From CAVSRC01 sp963762605 (GTDB taxonomy: Bacteria; Pseudomonadota; Alphaproteobacteria; Rhizobiales; Kaistiaceae): DNA of 64,000 bases. The notes under the pieces were generated by a model. The model was not told the origin of the DNA, made no database searches, and worked only from the letters and a program-made list of their open reading frames with translations. Positions 25,783-34,796 of this stretch are shown here, piece by piece. The position numbers and the translations under genes are program-made. Numbering within the stretch: position 1 is the stretch's first letter; each line of letters opens with the position of its first letter. Where the stretch lies: NCBI GenBank assembly GCA_963762605.1, contig CAVXLJ010000019.1, forward strand, positions 1 through 64,000. The letters are read 5' to 3'.

Positions 25783-27195
25783 TCAGGGGGCCGATGGTTG
25801 TAATCTTGCCTCCCGCCCTTGTTCGGCCAGGAACTCCAGACCGATGGTCTGCCCACGCTGCCACCGACGGATGGCGTCATAGATGCGACCGGTGTCGAGG
25901 ACGGTCAGGGAGAGCATCCGCGGAACGACCGCGTGGTCCTCGACCGTTACCCTTGCGCCGTGGGCTGACAGATCGCGGATGACGCAGTCGATCGTCGAAA
26001 CGCCGCCGTCGAGAATGATCCTGCCACGAAACAGCACGCGGTCGCGGCGATCGCGGCGCCGGTTCTCGACACGTTCGGCCGGAATTGCATCATCCGTTGC
26101 CGCAGTCGCCGCGGGCGCGGCCGAGCCGTTCGCCTCGGGATCGGCGACCGGTGTCGCGGTCTGGCTTGTATCCGCCGGCGCTGGTTGCGCCTGGTGCGGC
26201 AAATGATATCCGTTGGCGTTGGTCTTCGCGGTCTGCAGCGCCTGCTTGGCAGAGCTTAGAATCTCGTCGCTGGTGTTGCCGTCGAACGGGAATACGGCGC
26301 CACCGATGCTGGCGGACAGTGTCACTCCGACGCTGTCAAACTCGGCGGTGAATGACAATGCCGCGGTGAGCCGGACGCAGGCCTGCTCGACCTTGGCGTA
26401 GGACACATCGCGGTCCATGAGATAGAGGAACTCGCCGTGGCTAAACCGACCGAACGTGTCGGAGGCGCGTGCGGCGGACATCAGCTTGTGGGCGAAAGTC
26501 TTGAGAACCTGGTCGCCCACCGCCTGGCCGTGGGTATCGCCGATTTCTTCGAAGTTGTTGATACCAATCAACAATACGGCAAACGCCTCGGCGTGCCTCT
26601 TGGCACCGACATGCAGCGTCGCGAGCCGCTCCTCAAGGAAGCTGCGGTTGGGGACGCCGGTCAGCCGGTCGTAGTGCGCCAGCATCGACAGGTGCTCGTT
26701 CTCGTCGATCAGGATCTGCGTCTTGCGATTGCGCTCCACCGAGCGGCGCACCGCCTGGACCAGTTCGCGGCCAAACTCGTGATCCATGGAAACGAAGTCG
26801 CTGAAACCACTTCGGAATGCCTTGAGGATCACACTCTGATTGGCGGCATCGGTCAGCATGATCGTCGCGGAGCGATTTGGCACACGCTGCTCGATCAGCT
26901 CGCGAAGCTCAATGCTGTTGCGGCCGCAGGCGGTCTGGCCGACGATGAGACAGTCATACTCCTCGCGTTGCAGCTTTTCGAAGAGCTCGTCTTCCGTTGC
27001 CGCGTGTTCGATCAGAGAGATTTCCGCCGCAGCGAGAACATCGACGACCTTCTTGTGGTAGCCCGTGTCCCCAACGACCAGCACGTGCACGGATCTTTCG
27101 CTACGGCCGTTTTCGAGCGGCTGGATACGGGCAGTTCCATCCCGCCCGTTTGGCTTCACAATTGTCGCATTCTCGCGGTGTGCTTCTGTCGACAT
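25783..27195 (-). CDS. Pseudo-receiver, degenerate GGDEF and PilZ protein (c-di-GMP effector)
   Basis: 470 residues. A receiver-like domain (about 35-140; HVLVVGDTGYHKKVVDVLAA ... MLTDAANQSVILKAF) lacks the phospho-acceptor Asp, with Gln/Thr in LIVGQTACG. A GGDEF fold (about 165-330) has SHGEF in place of GGDEF, so it should not make c-di-GMP, yet keeps the I-site RASD. After an Ala/Pro-rich linker, a PilZ domain (about 395-465) carries RRRDRRDR and DLSAHGA, the c-di-GMP-binding motifs. It therefore looks like a receptor with two possible c-di-GMP sites. The start at 27195 follows a GAGGG and begins 11 nt after the upstream GGDEF-EAL gene; a longer start at 27267 would overlap that gene. Confidence 0.88.
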   Translation of the reverse strand: MSTEAHRENATIVKPNGRDGTARIQPLENGRSERSVHVLVVGDTGYHKKVVDVLAAAEISLIEHAATEDELFEKLQREEYDCLIVGQTACGRNSIELRELIEQRVPNRSATIMLTDAANQSVILKAFRSGFSDFVSMDHEFGRELVQAVRRSVERNRKTQILIDENEHLSMLAHYDRLTGVPNRSFLEERLATLHVGAKRHAEAFAVLLIGINNFEEIGDTHGQAVGDQVLKTFAHKLMSAARASDTFGRFSHGEFLYLMDRDVSYAKVEQACVRLTAALSFTAEFDSVGVTLSASIGGAVFPFDGNTSDEILSSAKQALQTAKTNANGYHLPHQAQPAPADTSQTATPVADPEANGSAAPAATAATDDAIPAERVENRRRDRRDRVLFRGRIILDGGVSTIDCVIRDLSAHGARVTVEDHAVVPRMLSLTVLDTGRIYDAIRRWQRGQTIGLEFLAEQGREARLQPSAP

Positions 27196-27206
27196 GGCGT
27201 GAGCCC

Positions 27207-29339
27207 TCACTGGTTCCGCGACGCGCCGAAATATGTCGCGAATTCCTCCGGTGGAAGCGGATGGCAAAAATGGAAACCCTGGCCTTCGGTGCAGTTCAAT
27301 TCGCGCAGAATGTTGAGCTGGCCCTCAGTCTCGATCCCCTCGGCGACCACGGCCAGTTCCAGGCTCTTGCCCATATTGATGATCGCTCCGACCAGCGACC
27401 TGTCGCGGGCCTCCTCCGGAAGTCTCTCGACGAATGAGCGATCGATTTTCAGGGTGCTGATGGCGAAACGCTGGAGATAACTCAGGCTCGAAAACCCGGT
27501 GCCGAAATCGTCGAGCGCCAGCCTGATGCCCAGATCCGACAGCGCTTTCAGCGTGGTGTTGGTGACTTGCTGGTCCTGGACAAGCGTGCGCTCGGTGAGT
27601 TCCAGTTCGAGGATGCCGGGCTCGAGGATACCGTTGGCGAGCAGACCGGTAATTCCGTCCAGATAGGCGGCGTTGCGGAATTCGACCGGAGAAACGTTGA
27701 CCGCCAAGGTGCCGATCGGCAGCCCGCCGTCCCGCCAGCTCTTTGCCTGTCGGCACGCCTCGTGCAGCACCCACCGTCCGATCGGCACGATCAATCCGGA
27801 ATCCTCGGCCAGCGGAATGAAATCGTCCGGCGAGACGATGCCGCGCTCGGGATCGCGCCAGCGAAGGAGCGCTTCGGCACCTGTAACCGCGCCCGTCAGC
27901 AGGCTCATGCGCGGCTGGTAGTGCAGAAGGAACTCGTCGTTCTCCAGGGCGTTCAGAAGACCACCTTCGGCCGATTGCCGTTCGATCGCCGGGGCCTTCA
28001 TGCCGGGGTGGAAGCATTTGTACGTGTTGCGACCATTCTCCTTGGCTTCGTAGAGTGCGATGTCGGCATTGTGGACCAGCGTTTCGGCATTGCGGCCATC
28101 GGCTGGATAGAGGGCGATACCGATGCTCGCCGTCAGGTGAAGTTCGTGCTCGCCGATGAGATGCGGCTTGGCGACTTCAGCGAGGATCTTGCTCGCATAT
28201 GTCGTGGCGTCCTCGACGGTGTTCACTTCGGGGAGAAGGATAATGAATTCATCGCCACCCTGCCGGCTGACCGTGTCGGAGCTGCGCCCGGCGGACATGA
28301 TCCGCTTGGCCAACGACTGGAGCAGGAGGTCGCCCATCGTGTGACCGAGCGAGTCATTGATGTTCTTGAAGTTGTCGCAATCGAGAAACAGAACGGCGAT
28401 ATGCCGCTGGTGGCGCCGCGCCAGGCTGATTGCCTGATTTAGCCGGTCGTCGAACAGGACCCGGTTGGGCAGGTCGGTGAGAAAGTCGTGATGCGCCAGG
28501 TGGGATATCTTGAGCGCGGCAGCGCGTGCTTCGCTGACATCCTGGAACACGACAACCGCGCCCGTCACGTCTCCATTGCGCTCGTGAATCGGGGCGATGG
28601 TATCCGCAATGGTCAGTTCGCTTCCATTTCGGCGGATCAGGATGGCGTTGCTCTTCAACACCATCGGCTTGTTCTTGATGATGGCAAGCTGCAGCGGATC
28701 GCGGATCGGTTCGCGCGTTGAGCCGTCGATAATGCGGAATACATCGTTCGCCAAGCGGCCGACGGCCTCTTTGCTGGGCCATCCGGTGGCCTTCTCGGCG
28801 GCGCCGTTAAGGTAGGTTACGTAACCGATGGTGTCGGTGCACAGGACCGCATCACCGATCGACTCCAGGGTCGTTCTGGCCCGCGCGTCCTCGGCAAACT
28901 TGGCCGCGTCAGCCGGCTTTCCCGCGATCAGGTTTCGCAGAACCGGTGAAAGCGGCCGGACTTCGAGCAATCCCCCAACAAGCGCGTCGCGCGCTTGTCG
29001 CCTTGCGGCTGACCCCGCCACCGCCTGGTCGGTCGTGGCAATGACCATCACAAAGGCGCCGGGCGCGGCTTTTTGAATGGCCTCCAGGGCCTGAGGTCCG
29101 CTGCTGCCGGGCAGAAACAGGTCGAGAAGGACGCCCTCGAAATTGCCGCCCTCCAGTGTCTTCAGGGCAGACGAAAGCTTCCTTTCCCAGTGCATCCGGA
29201 TCGGGCGGCGCTTATCGCGCGGCATGCTGTTCTTGACGCGAAGAAGACAGTCCTCGACACCAACGCGTTCGAAGCGATCAGGACCAACGAACAGAATGTT
29301 CCGAGTCCGGCTTGGGCGGAGCTGTGCGATGTCAACCAT
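27207..29339 (-). CDS. REC-PAS-GGDEF-EAL c-di-GMP turnover protein
   Basis: 710 residues. An N-terminal receiver-like domain (about 15-115; GVLLDLFLPGSSGPQALEAI) is followed by PAS (about 155-275; AVLCTDTIGYVTYLNGAAEK, VFQDVSEAR), GGDEF (about 285-445; RQGGDEF with I-site RSSD) and EAL (about 455-705; GAEALLRW, NVSPVEFR, ELTERTL, DDFGTGFSS, LKIDRSF, AEGIETEGQ). All catalytic residues seem intact, so either activity is possible. There are no membrane segments. The GGDEF-PilZ gene follows directly and may encode its local receptor. Confidence 0.92.
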   Translation of the reverse strand: MVDIAQLRPSRTRNILFVGPDRFERVGVEDCLLRVKNSMPRDKRRPIRMHWERKLSSALKTLEGGNFEGVLLDLFLPGSSGPQALEAIQKAAPGAFVMVIATTDQAVAGSAARRQARDALVGGLLEVRPLSPVLRNLIAGKPADAAKFAEDARARTTLESIGDAVLCTDTIGYVTYLNGAAEKATGWPSKEAVGRLANDVFRIIDGSTREPIRDPLQLAIIKNKPMVLKSNAILIRRNGSELTIADTIAPIHERNGDVTGAVVVFQDVSEARAAALKISHLAHHDFLTDLPNRVLFDDRLNQAISLARRHQRHIAVLFLDCDNFKNINDSLGHTMGDLLLQSLAKRIMSAGRSSDTVSRQGGDEFIILLPEVNTVEDATTYASKILAEVAKPHLIGEHELHLTASIGIALYPADGRNAETLVHNADIALYEAKENGRNTYKCFHPGMKAPAIERQSAEGGLLNALENDEFLLHYQPRMSLLTGAVTGAEALLRWRDPERGIVSPDDFIPLAEDSGLIVPIGRWVLHEACRQAKSWRDGGLPIGTLAVNVSPVEFRNAAYLDGITGLLANGILEPGILELELTERTLVQDQQVTNTTLKALSDLGIRLALDDFGTGFSSLSYLQRFAISTLKIDRSFVERLPEEARDRSLVGAIINMGKSLELAVVAEGIETEGQLNILRELNCTEGQGFHFCHPLPPEEFATYFGASRNQ

Positions 29340-29544
29340 CCTGATCTCCCCCGAATCGAGGGATATTGTCGGTTGCTACAGGTAGCCACGCCTGAAATCC
29401 TGGCGATGTTCAATTTTGCACATATTGCGAGGTTTTTACTTTTCAGGCTAAACAGAATGTTGTACGATATTCACGTCTGTTAACAATTCGACCAATTCTA
29501 AGTGCCACTCGAGGCCGAGGCGGACGAGATCGACCAGAAGATCG
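29340..29544. other. Divergent AT-rich promoter region
   Basis: About 205 nt between the divergent starts of the REC-PAS-GGDEF-EAL gene and the Crp/Fnr gene, AT-rich around 29405-29490. I saw no clear Fnr (TTGAT-N4-ATCAA) or Crp box. Confidence 0.5.
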
Positions 29545-30195
29545 ATGGTTACTAAGCCGGCGTACCTTGACCCGATGACGGTGACTGCCAGCTTTGCCGG
29601 TTTCTTTACCGATCCGGAGCTGAATGCGAAAGATGTCGTCTTCCGTCAGGGCGATCCCGCTGACGCGGTTTTCTATCTTGTCAGTGGCGGGGTGCAACTC
29701 ACCATCGTCTCCGATCAGGGCAAGGAGGGTGTTATCGCGCTCCTGGGGCCCGGCGATTTCTTCGGGGAGGGATGTCTGTCAGGCCAGACGCGTCGGCTGG
29801 CTTCTGCGGTTGCTACGACAGCATCGAGCCTTATTCGGATCGAGAAGGTGGCGATGGCCCGGCGGCTTCACGAAGACAAGGACTTCTCCGAGAAGTTCAT
29901 GGCCTTCTTGATGACCCGCAACATCCAGATCGAAGCGGATCTCGTCGACCAGCTTTTCAATTCGAGCGAAAAACGCCTGGCGCGGGTCCTCCTTCTGCTT
30001 GCCAACTTCAGCGATGACGGGCAGTTGCGTCCGATCGTTCCGAAGATCAGCCAGGACGTGCTGGCGGCGCGCATCGGCACGACCCGCTCACGCGTCAACC
30101 AATTCATGAACAAGTTCCGGAAGCTCGGCCTGATCGAATACAACGGTGACATCAAGGTGCACGCTGGGCTCCTCAACGTCATCGTTCACGACTAG
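29545..30195 (+). CDS. Crp/Fnr-family transcriptional regulator
   Basis: 216 residues. An N-terminal cyclic-nucleotide-binding-type beta roll (about 25-130; VVFRQGDPADAVFYLVSGGV, GPGDFFGEGCLSGQ) is followed by a long dimer helix and a C-terminal Crp-type helix-turn-helix (ISQDVLAARIGTTRSRVNQF). No cysteine cluster like Fnr is visible, so oxygen sensing through an Fe-S cluster is unlikely. The ligand is not evident. It is divergent from the c-di-GMP genes and convergent with gadC. There is no strong ribosome site at the ATG. Confidence 0.9.
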   Translation: MVTKPAYLDPMTVTASFAGFFTDPELNAKDVVFRQGDPADAVFYLVSGGVQLTIVSDQGKEGVIALLGPGDFFGEGCLSGQTRRLASAVATTASSLIRIEKVAMARRLHEDKDFSEKFMAFLMTRNIQIEADLVDQLFNSSEKRLARVLLLLANFSDDGQLRPIVPKISQDVLAARIGTTRSRVNQFMNKFRKLGLIEYNGDIKVHAGLLNVIVHD

Positions 30196-30348
30196 CGCCG
30201 TTTTCGACCAGATAGACCCATTCCGACGCAGCGATCTGGCGACAGGATCACGCTGGTGGGCGCGGGGCGCATGGGCGATAGGTTCGCGCCCGGTGCCGCT
30301 TGATCGACCGTTCGTTCTTTCGACCCCGGGCCACGCATAGGCTTCGAC

Positions 30349-31813
30349 CTACGCCGCCGGCTGCACGGTCGCGTCCTTCACCCAGTTCGGCCGGCGCATC
30401 GCATGGAGAACAAGCGGCACGCCGCAGAACACCACGGTGCCGACGACCACCAGCGTAACGTAGAGAACGGGCGAGCCCACCGGCAACTGAGCGGGCGGGA
30501 AGAAGGCCACCAGGAAACTGAACAGCACCCCGAGCGAAGCCGATGCCGGCGGCCAGCCACATGCCGACCATTCCGCCCGGCACCTTGAATGGCCGCGCGA
30601 GTTTCGGCTGGCTGTAGCGCAGGCGAATACCGGCAGCGTACATCAGCATGTAGGCGACCAGATAGAGCGCGACGGTCATCGCCGAAACCAGGAAGAACAC
30701 GACCGACACGTCCTTGATGACAAAATACAGGCTGGACATGACCGTCACGACCGCGCCCTGCACCATCAGGATATGCGTCGGCATGCCGTTGGCATTCGTC
30801 GCATGCAGTACGCGCGGCAAGTTGCCGTCATGCGCGGTGGCGAGCAGCCCTTTGCTCGGGCTGCCGAGCCAGGCAAACACGCCGGCGATCGCACCGATTC
30901 CCACCAGCAGCGCCAGGAATTGCGCGAGCCATCCGATGTGCCAGACGTCTGTGATCACCGCGTTGAAGGTGTCGAAGACGCCGGATTGCAGGGAGATCTT
31001 GGCGTAGGGCAGGATCGCGGCCACCGGAACGGCGCCGACCGCATAGAGAAGCAGAGACACGATGGCCGCCAGCCCGATCGCCGCCGGAAATCCTGTCTTC
31101 GGATTCTTCATGTCGACGACGTGAACCGCCTGCACTTCGACGCCGGCGAACAGCAGCACGATTCCGGCGAGGAACGCCACCGTGCCCAATCCGTTGATCG
31201 ACGGCCAGAAGCGCGCCTGTCCATTGTCCGACACGGCGGGGTCGGTGAGATGCTGCCATCCGATGGCGTGCCCGGACACGATCCAGTAGCCAAAGAGAAG
31301 CAGAAGAACCGCGCCCGGAAGGACCGTCCCGATCAGGAATGTCCAGTTGGCGATCTTGGCGAGCGCCGCGACGCCTTGCAGAACCACGAACGTCGCAAGC
31401 CAATAGACGACGATGCAGAACAGCCCGACATAGATGCCGTTCTTGGCCAGATCGGGCAGGCCGATGGTGTAGGCGAGGGCAACGGCGCCGAAGGTCAGGG
31501 TGATCGGGTACCAGACGACGTTCTGAATCCACTGCAGCCAGATCGCCAGGAACCCCCAGCGGGTGCCGAAGGCCTTGCCGACCCAGGCGTATATTCCGCC
31601 CTTTTTCTCGGCAAACGCACCGCCGAGCTCGGCGGAGACCAGGGATGCCGGGATCAGGTAAAAGACGACGGTGAACGCCAGATAGGCGAACATCGTCATC
31701 TCTTCCTTGGCGAGCAGCGGCAGGCCGCGCAAGCTGGTCACGACCGCGGCCGCGGTCATGAGGCCGATCGAGAATACGCCCAGAGTTTTCTGGCTGTCCT
31801 TGGCCTGCGCCAT
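30349..31813 (-). pseudogene. gadC: Glutamate/GABA antiporter-type permease, frameshifted
   Basis: An amino acid antiporter of the GadC group with about 12 membrane segments, starting MAQAKDSQKTLGVFSIGLMTAA. Up to about residue 426 it reads normally (ARPFKVPGGMVGMWLAAGIGF). An extra base near 30535 then shifts the frame. Removing one base after TTC gives a natural end (LGVLFSFLVAFFPPAQ ... VLYVTLVVVGTVVF ... MRRPNWVKDATVQPAA) stopping at 30349. Read as is, the protein continues into a polar, Arg-rich tail to 30248. It lies 62 nt after glutamate decarboxylase, the standard acid-resistance pairing in which GABA leaves as glutamate enters. Confidence 0.85.
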
Positions 31814-31875
31814 GACGCGGCCTCCAATCTTCGTTTTGCACGTGAAGTCGTGAGCAACAACCCGTTCCGTGCAGG

Positions 31876-33312
31876 TCAGGGAGTTCGCACCGGCAGCTTT
31901 TCCTTCGGCAGGGCATGATGGGTGAAGGTCGCTCCCTCGTCTGCCGACGTCGGCCTGGTCGAGGGATGCTTGTGCAGATGATCGATCGCGCGCCGGAAGT
32001 CCTCGAGCAGCATGTCGGCCATGTCACGGCTGAAGCCATGCCGGATCAGCAGCCGCATCACCACCACGTCGGTGATATTGGGCGGCATCGTGTATGCCGC
32101 GGCCTGCCAGCCGCGCATGCGCAGTCGCTCGGAGAGGTCGAACAGAGTGTAACCCGGCCTGGCGCCGTCCTTGATCACCCACGAGACGGCGGGAATACCC
32201 TTGGCGCTGGAGCCATCGAAGAACAGCTCGAACGGACCGAGCTTCCTGATCTCCTGGCCGATATATTGGGCGGTGTCGTAGGCGTTCTGGTGGATGCGCC
32301 GATAGCCTTCGCGCCCCAGCCGCAGGAACAGGTAATACTGAGAGACGATCTGGCCGCCGGGACGCGAGAAATTCAACGCGAATGTCGGCATGTTGCCGCC
32401 CAGGTAGTTCACGTAGAAGATCAGATCTTCCGGCAGGTCGGCCTCTTCGCGCCACAACACCCAACCCACACCGAGCGGCGCCAGCCCGAACTTGTGGCCG
32501 GAGCTGTTGATCGAGTGCACGCGCGGAATCCGGAAATCCCAAACCAGGTCGGGCTCGACGAAGGGTCCGACAAAGCCACCCGAGGCGGCATCGACGTGGA
32601 TCGGCACATCCAGCTGCGTCTCACGCGCCAGGCGGTCCAGCGCCTCGGCGATTTCCGCCACCGGCTCGTATTGGCAGGTGAAGGTCACACCGAAGGTCGG
32701 CATGACGCCGATGGTGTTCTCATCGACGCGTTTCAGCGCCTCTTCCGGCGTCATGCCCAGGCGGCCATGCTCCAACGGTATCTCGCGCAGCTCGACGTCG
32801 AAGTAGCGGGCAAACTTGTGCCAGCACACCTGAACCGGACCGGTGACCAGATTGGGCTTGTCGGTGGGCTTTCCCGCCGCCTTCATTCGATCGCGCCATT
32901 TGTGCTTCAGCGCCAGGCCGCCCAGCATCGCGGCCTCGCTCGATCCGGTGGTCGAACAGCCCGTCGCATTGGCCGATTTCGGCGCATTCCACAGATCGGC
33001 GAGAATGTGGACGCAGCGCTTTTCGAGTTCCGCCGTGGCCGGGTATTCGTCCTTGTCGATCATGTTCTTGTCGATCGACACGTCCATCAGCTGGTGAATC
33101 TCGGCGTCGAGATAGGTCGAACAGAACGTCGCCAGATTTTGCCGCGCGTTGCCGTCGAGGATGAGTTCGTCGCTGACCAGCGCATGCGCGACGTCGGCCC
33201 TCAGCTCGCCCGCAGGCATCCGATACTTGGGCACCGACACGTCGGCCGCCACCGTGCCGTAGATGTCCGCGTCGATCTGCTGGCGAATGTCGTTTCTCTT
33301 GTGAAGCGCCAT
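31876..33312 (-). CDS. gadB: Glutamate decarboxylase
   Basis: A 478-residue PLP enzyme converting glutamate to GABA and CO2 while consuming a proton. The PLP lysine is in SSGHKFGLAPLGVGW. Other family motifs are ATGCSTTGSSEAAMLGGLAL, PIHVDAASGGFVGPF and YLGGNMPTFALNFSRPG. The C-terminus (ATFTHHALPKEKL) resembles the pH-dependent plug with a conserved His in the E. coli enzymes. With the antiporter gene downstream it forms a gadBC acid-tolerance unit. The GABA made could also feed the downstream aldehyde dehydrogenase region, though nothing shows that directly. Confidence 0.94.
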   Translation of the reverse strand: MALHKRNDIRQQIDADIYGTVAADVSVPKYRMPAGELRADVAHALVSDELILDGNARQNLATFCSTYLDAEIHQLMDVSIDKNMIDKDEYPATAELEKRCVHILADLWNAPKSANATGCSTTGSSEAAMLGGLALKHKWRDRMKAAGKPTDKPNLVTGPVQVCWHKFARYFDVELREIPLEHGRLGMTPEEALKRVDENTIGVMPTFGVTFTCQYEPVAEIAEALDRLARETQLDVPIHVDAASGGFVGPFVEPDLVWDFRIPRVHSINSSGHKFGLAPLGVGWVLWREEADLPEDLIFYVNYLGGNMPTFALNFSRPGGQIVSQYYLFLRLGREGYRRIHQNAYDTAQYIGQEIRKLGPFELFFDGSSAKGIPAVSWVIKDGARPGYTLFDLSERLRMRGWQAAAYTMPPNITDVVVMRLLIRHGFSRDMADMLLEDFRRAIDHLHKHPSTRPTSADEGATFTHHALPKEKLPVRTP

Positions 33313-34011
33313 GTTCGACTGCCCTTATCCTGATCTCGCCGCGCCATGTGCGCAGCGACGCTCGACGGTCGCCCTACCGCCGAACGTGCGCGTTGTCCAG
33401 CTTGCACGTCTGACGATAGCCGCGGGCAATGTGGAGCACGAGCCTCGGAATCTACTCAGGGCCTGGCGCGCGTGCTGATTGATCTGTCGTTGGCGCGGCC
33501 GCTGATTTTCGCGCGTTGCGATGCCGCGGCGGTGGCGTCCGCCGCGGCATCGGTCTTCTTGTCACGCCTGCGAGGAGCGGCTGGGCACCGTTGGTTTTGT
33601 CGGCGGCGAGCCGTTCTTCAACACGCCAAGATTCGTCGCCTGTCCAGTGATTTGCCCGTCGTCGTGAGGATCATCACCAGCGATGCCAAGGTGCGGCCAC
33701 GGCGTCGATGAACGGGAGCGTGGATGAAGAAGCTGTTGCCCAACGCCAAGAGCGGAGCAAAAGTGTAGTTCCTTTGGTACGAGGATATCTGAGGATCCGG
33801 AAATTTGGCAATGCTGAGGCTGGGGCATTACGCGTGTTGCCGAAATCGACAATCCCGTGAGGACGGGGTCGATCACCGCGGCCCCGGCAGGCCGCCGGGC
33901 TCTTGTCGAGTGCCGTCGGGCCGGACGGCATTGCGAGACAGACGATGATTGCGACGCAATACCCGGTTCTAGCCGGTGCATTGGCAGAGCGTTGGAAGAA
34001 TAAATAAGCAA
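33313..34011. other. Long intergenic region, no gene supported
   Basis: About 700 nt between gadB and the sulfotransferase-like gene. Frames of 100-154 codons exist on both strands but have no recognisable family, no ribosome site and shadow-like composition. The GC-rich left part changes to AT-rich sequence from about 33980, the apparent edge of a foreign segment. Confidence 0.5.
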
Positions 34012-34644
34012 ATGCTGATATGCCACAAATATAGATTTATCTTCATAAAGACCTTGAAGACCGCGGGTACATCAATCGAAGTCGAGTTAAGCCGAAAAAT
34101 GTCGGATTTTGACGTCGTCACTCCAATTATTCCCCCGGAACCTGAACATGTTCCGCGCAATTATGTCACTGTCGGCCCGAACAACAGGCGCGTACAATTC
34201 TTCAACCACATGCCAGCCTTGCTTGTTAGGCAATTGATCGGCAAAGACAAGTTCGATAGGTACTTCAAATTCTGCGTCGAGCGGGAGCCGGTTGATAAAT
34301 GCATAAGTGACTATTCGATGCGGAAGAACAGTCCAACTCACAATAGAAATCAAATGGAATTGACGTCGGAGAATTATGTAAACGCCGGAAGATTTCCCGT
34401 GGATGCAGATAAATACACGGACGAGAGCGGTACCTTGATTGTGGACAAGATCCTAAAATATGAAAATCTGCAAGCAGAGCTATCCGATTTGGTGACATCC
34501 TTGGGGCTAGCATTTGAAAGGATCAACAGCCGCGCAAAGTCCGGCTTTCGCACGAATGTGAGCGTCAGCAAGGATCAACGGTTGAAGATTTATGACGCAT
34601 TCAGCGCCTCTAATCGTTTTACGGGATACAAATTCACACAGTAG
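34012..34644 (+). CDS. Sulfotransferase-like protein, AT-rich, probably acquired
   Basis: About 210 residues (222 from GTG 33976). Near the N-terminus, FIFIKTLKTAGTSIE resembles the 5' phosphosulfate-binding loop (KTxGTS) of the Sulfotransfer_2 family. FCVEREPVDKCISDY resembles the 3' phosphosulfate-binding RxP...S segment. Related proteins transfer sulfate to glycans or small molecules. The ATG at 34012 puts the loop in the usual position. Base use is plainly more AT-rich than all neighbours and codons such as AAA, ATA and TTA are common, which suggests horizontal transfer. It stands alone; the acceptor is unknown. Confidence 0.7.
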   Translation: MLICHKYRFIFIKTLKTAGTSIEVELSRKMSDFDVVTPIIPPEPEHVPRNYVTVGPNNRRVQFFNHMPALLVRQLIGKDKFDRYFKFCVEREPVDKCISDYSMRKNSPTHNRNQMELTSENYVNAGRFPVDADKYTDESGTLIVDKILKYENLQAELSDLVTSLGLAFERINSRAKSGFRTNVSVSKDQRLKIYDAFSASNRFTGYKFTQ

Positions 34645-34796
34645 CTCAAGGGCGCAACAGCATAGGTCGCAGCCACGTGCGGCAACGAGATGCCGGTGGT
34701 CATTTGGAGCAGCTCGAAATGAACTCCGGTTGCTTACGATTTACCGGCTGCGCGGGGCATCAGTCGTCGCATGCGAGCGCGCAGGATTGCCGTGGC

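Noticed and set aside
33562..34026. 154-codon minus-strand frame in the gap after gadB
   Set aside because: No recognisable family, Pro/Ser/Arg-rich like shadow coding, no ribosome site.
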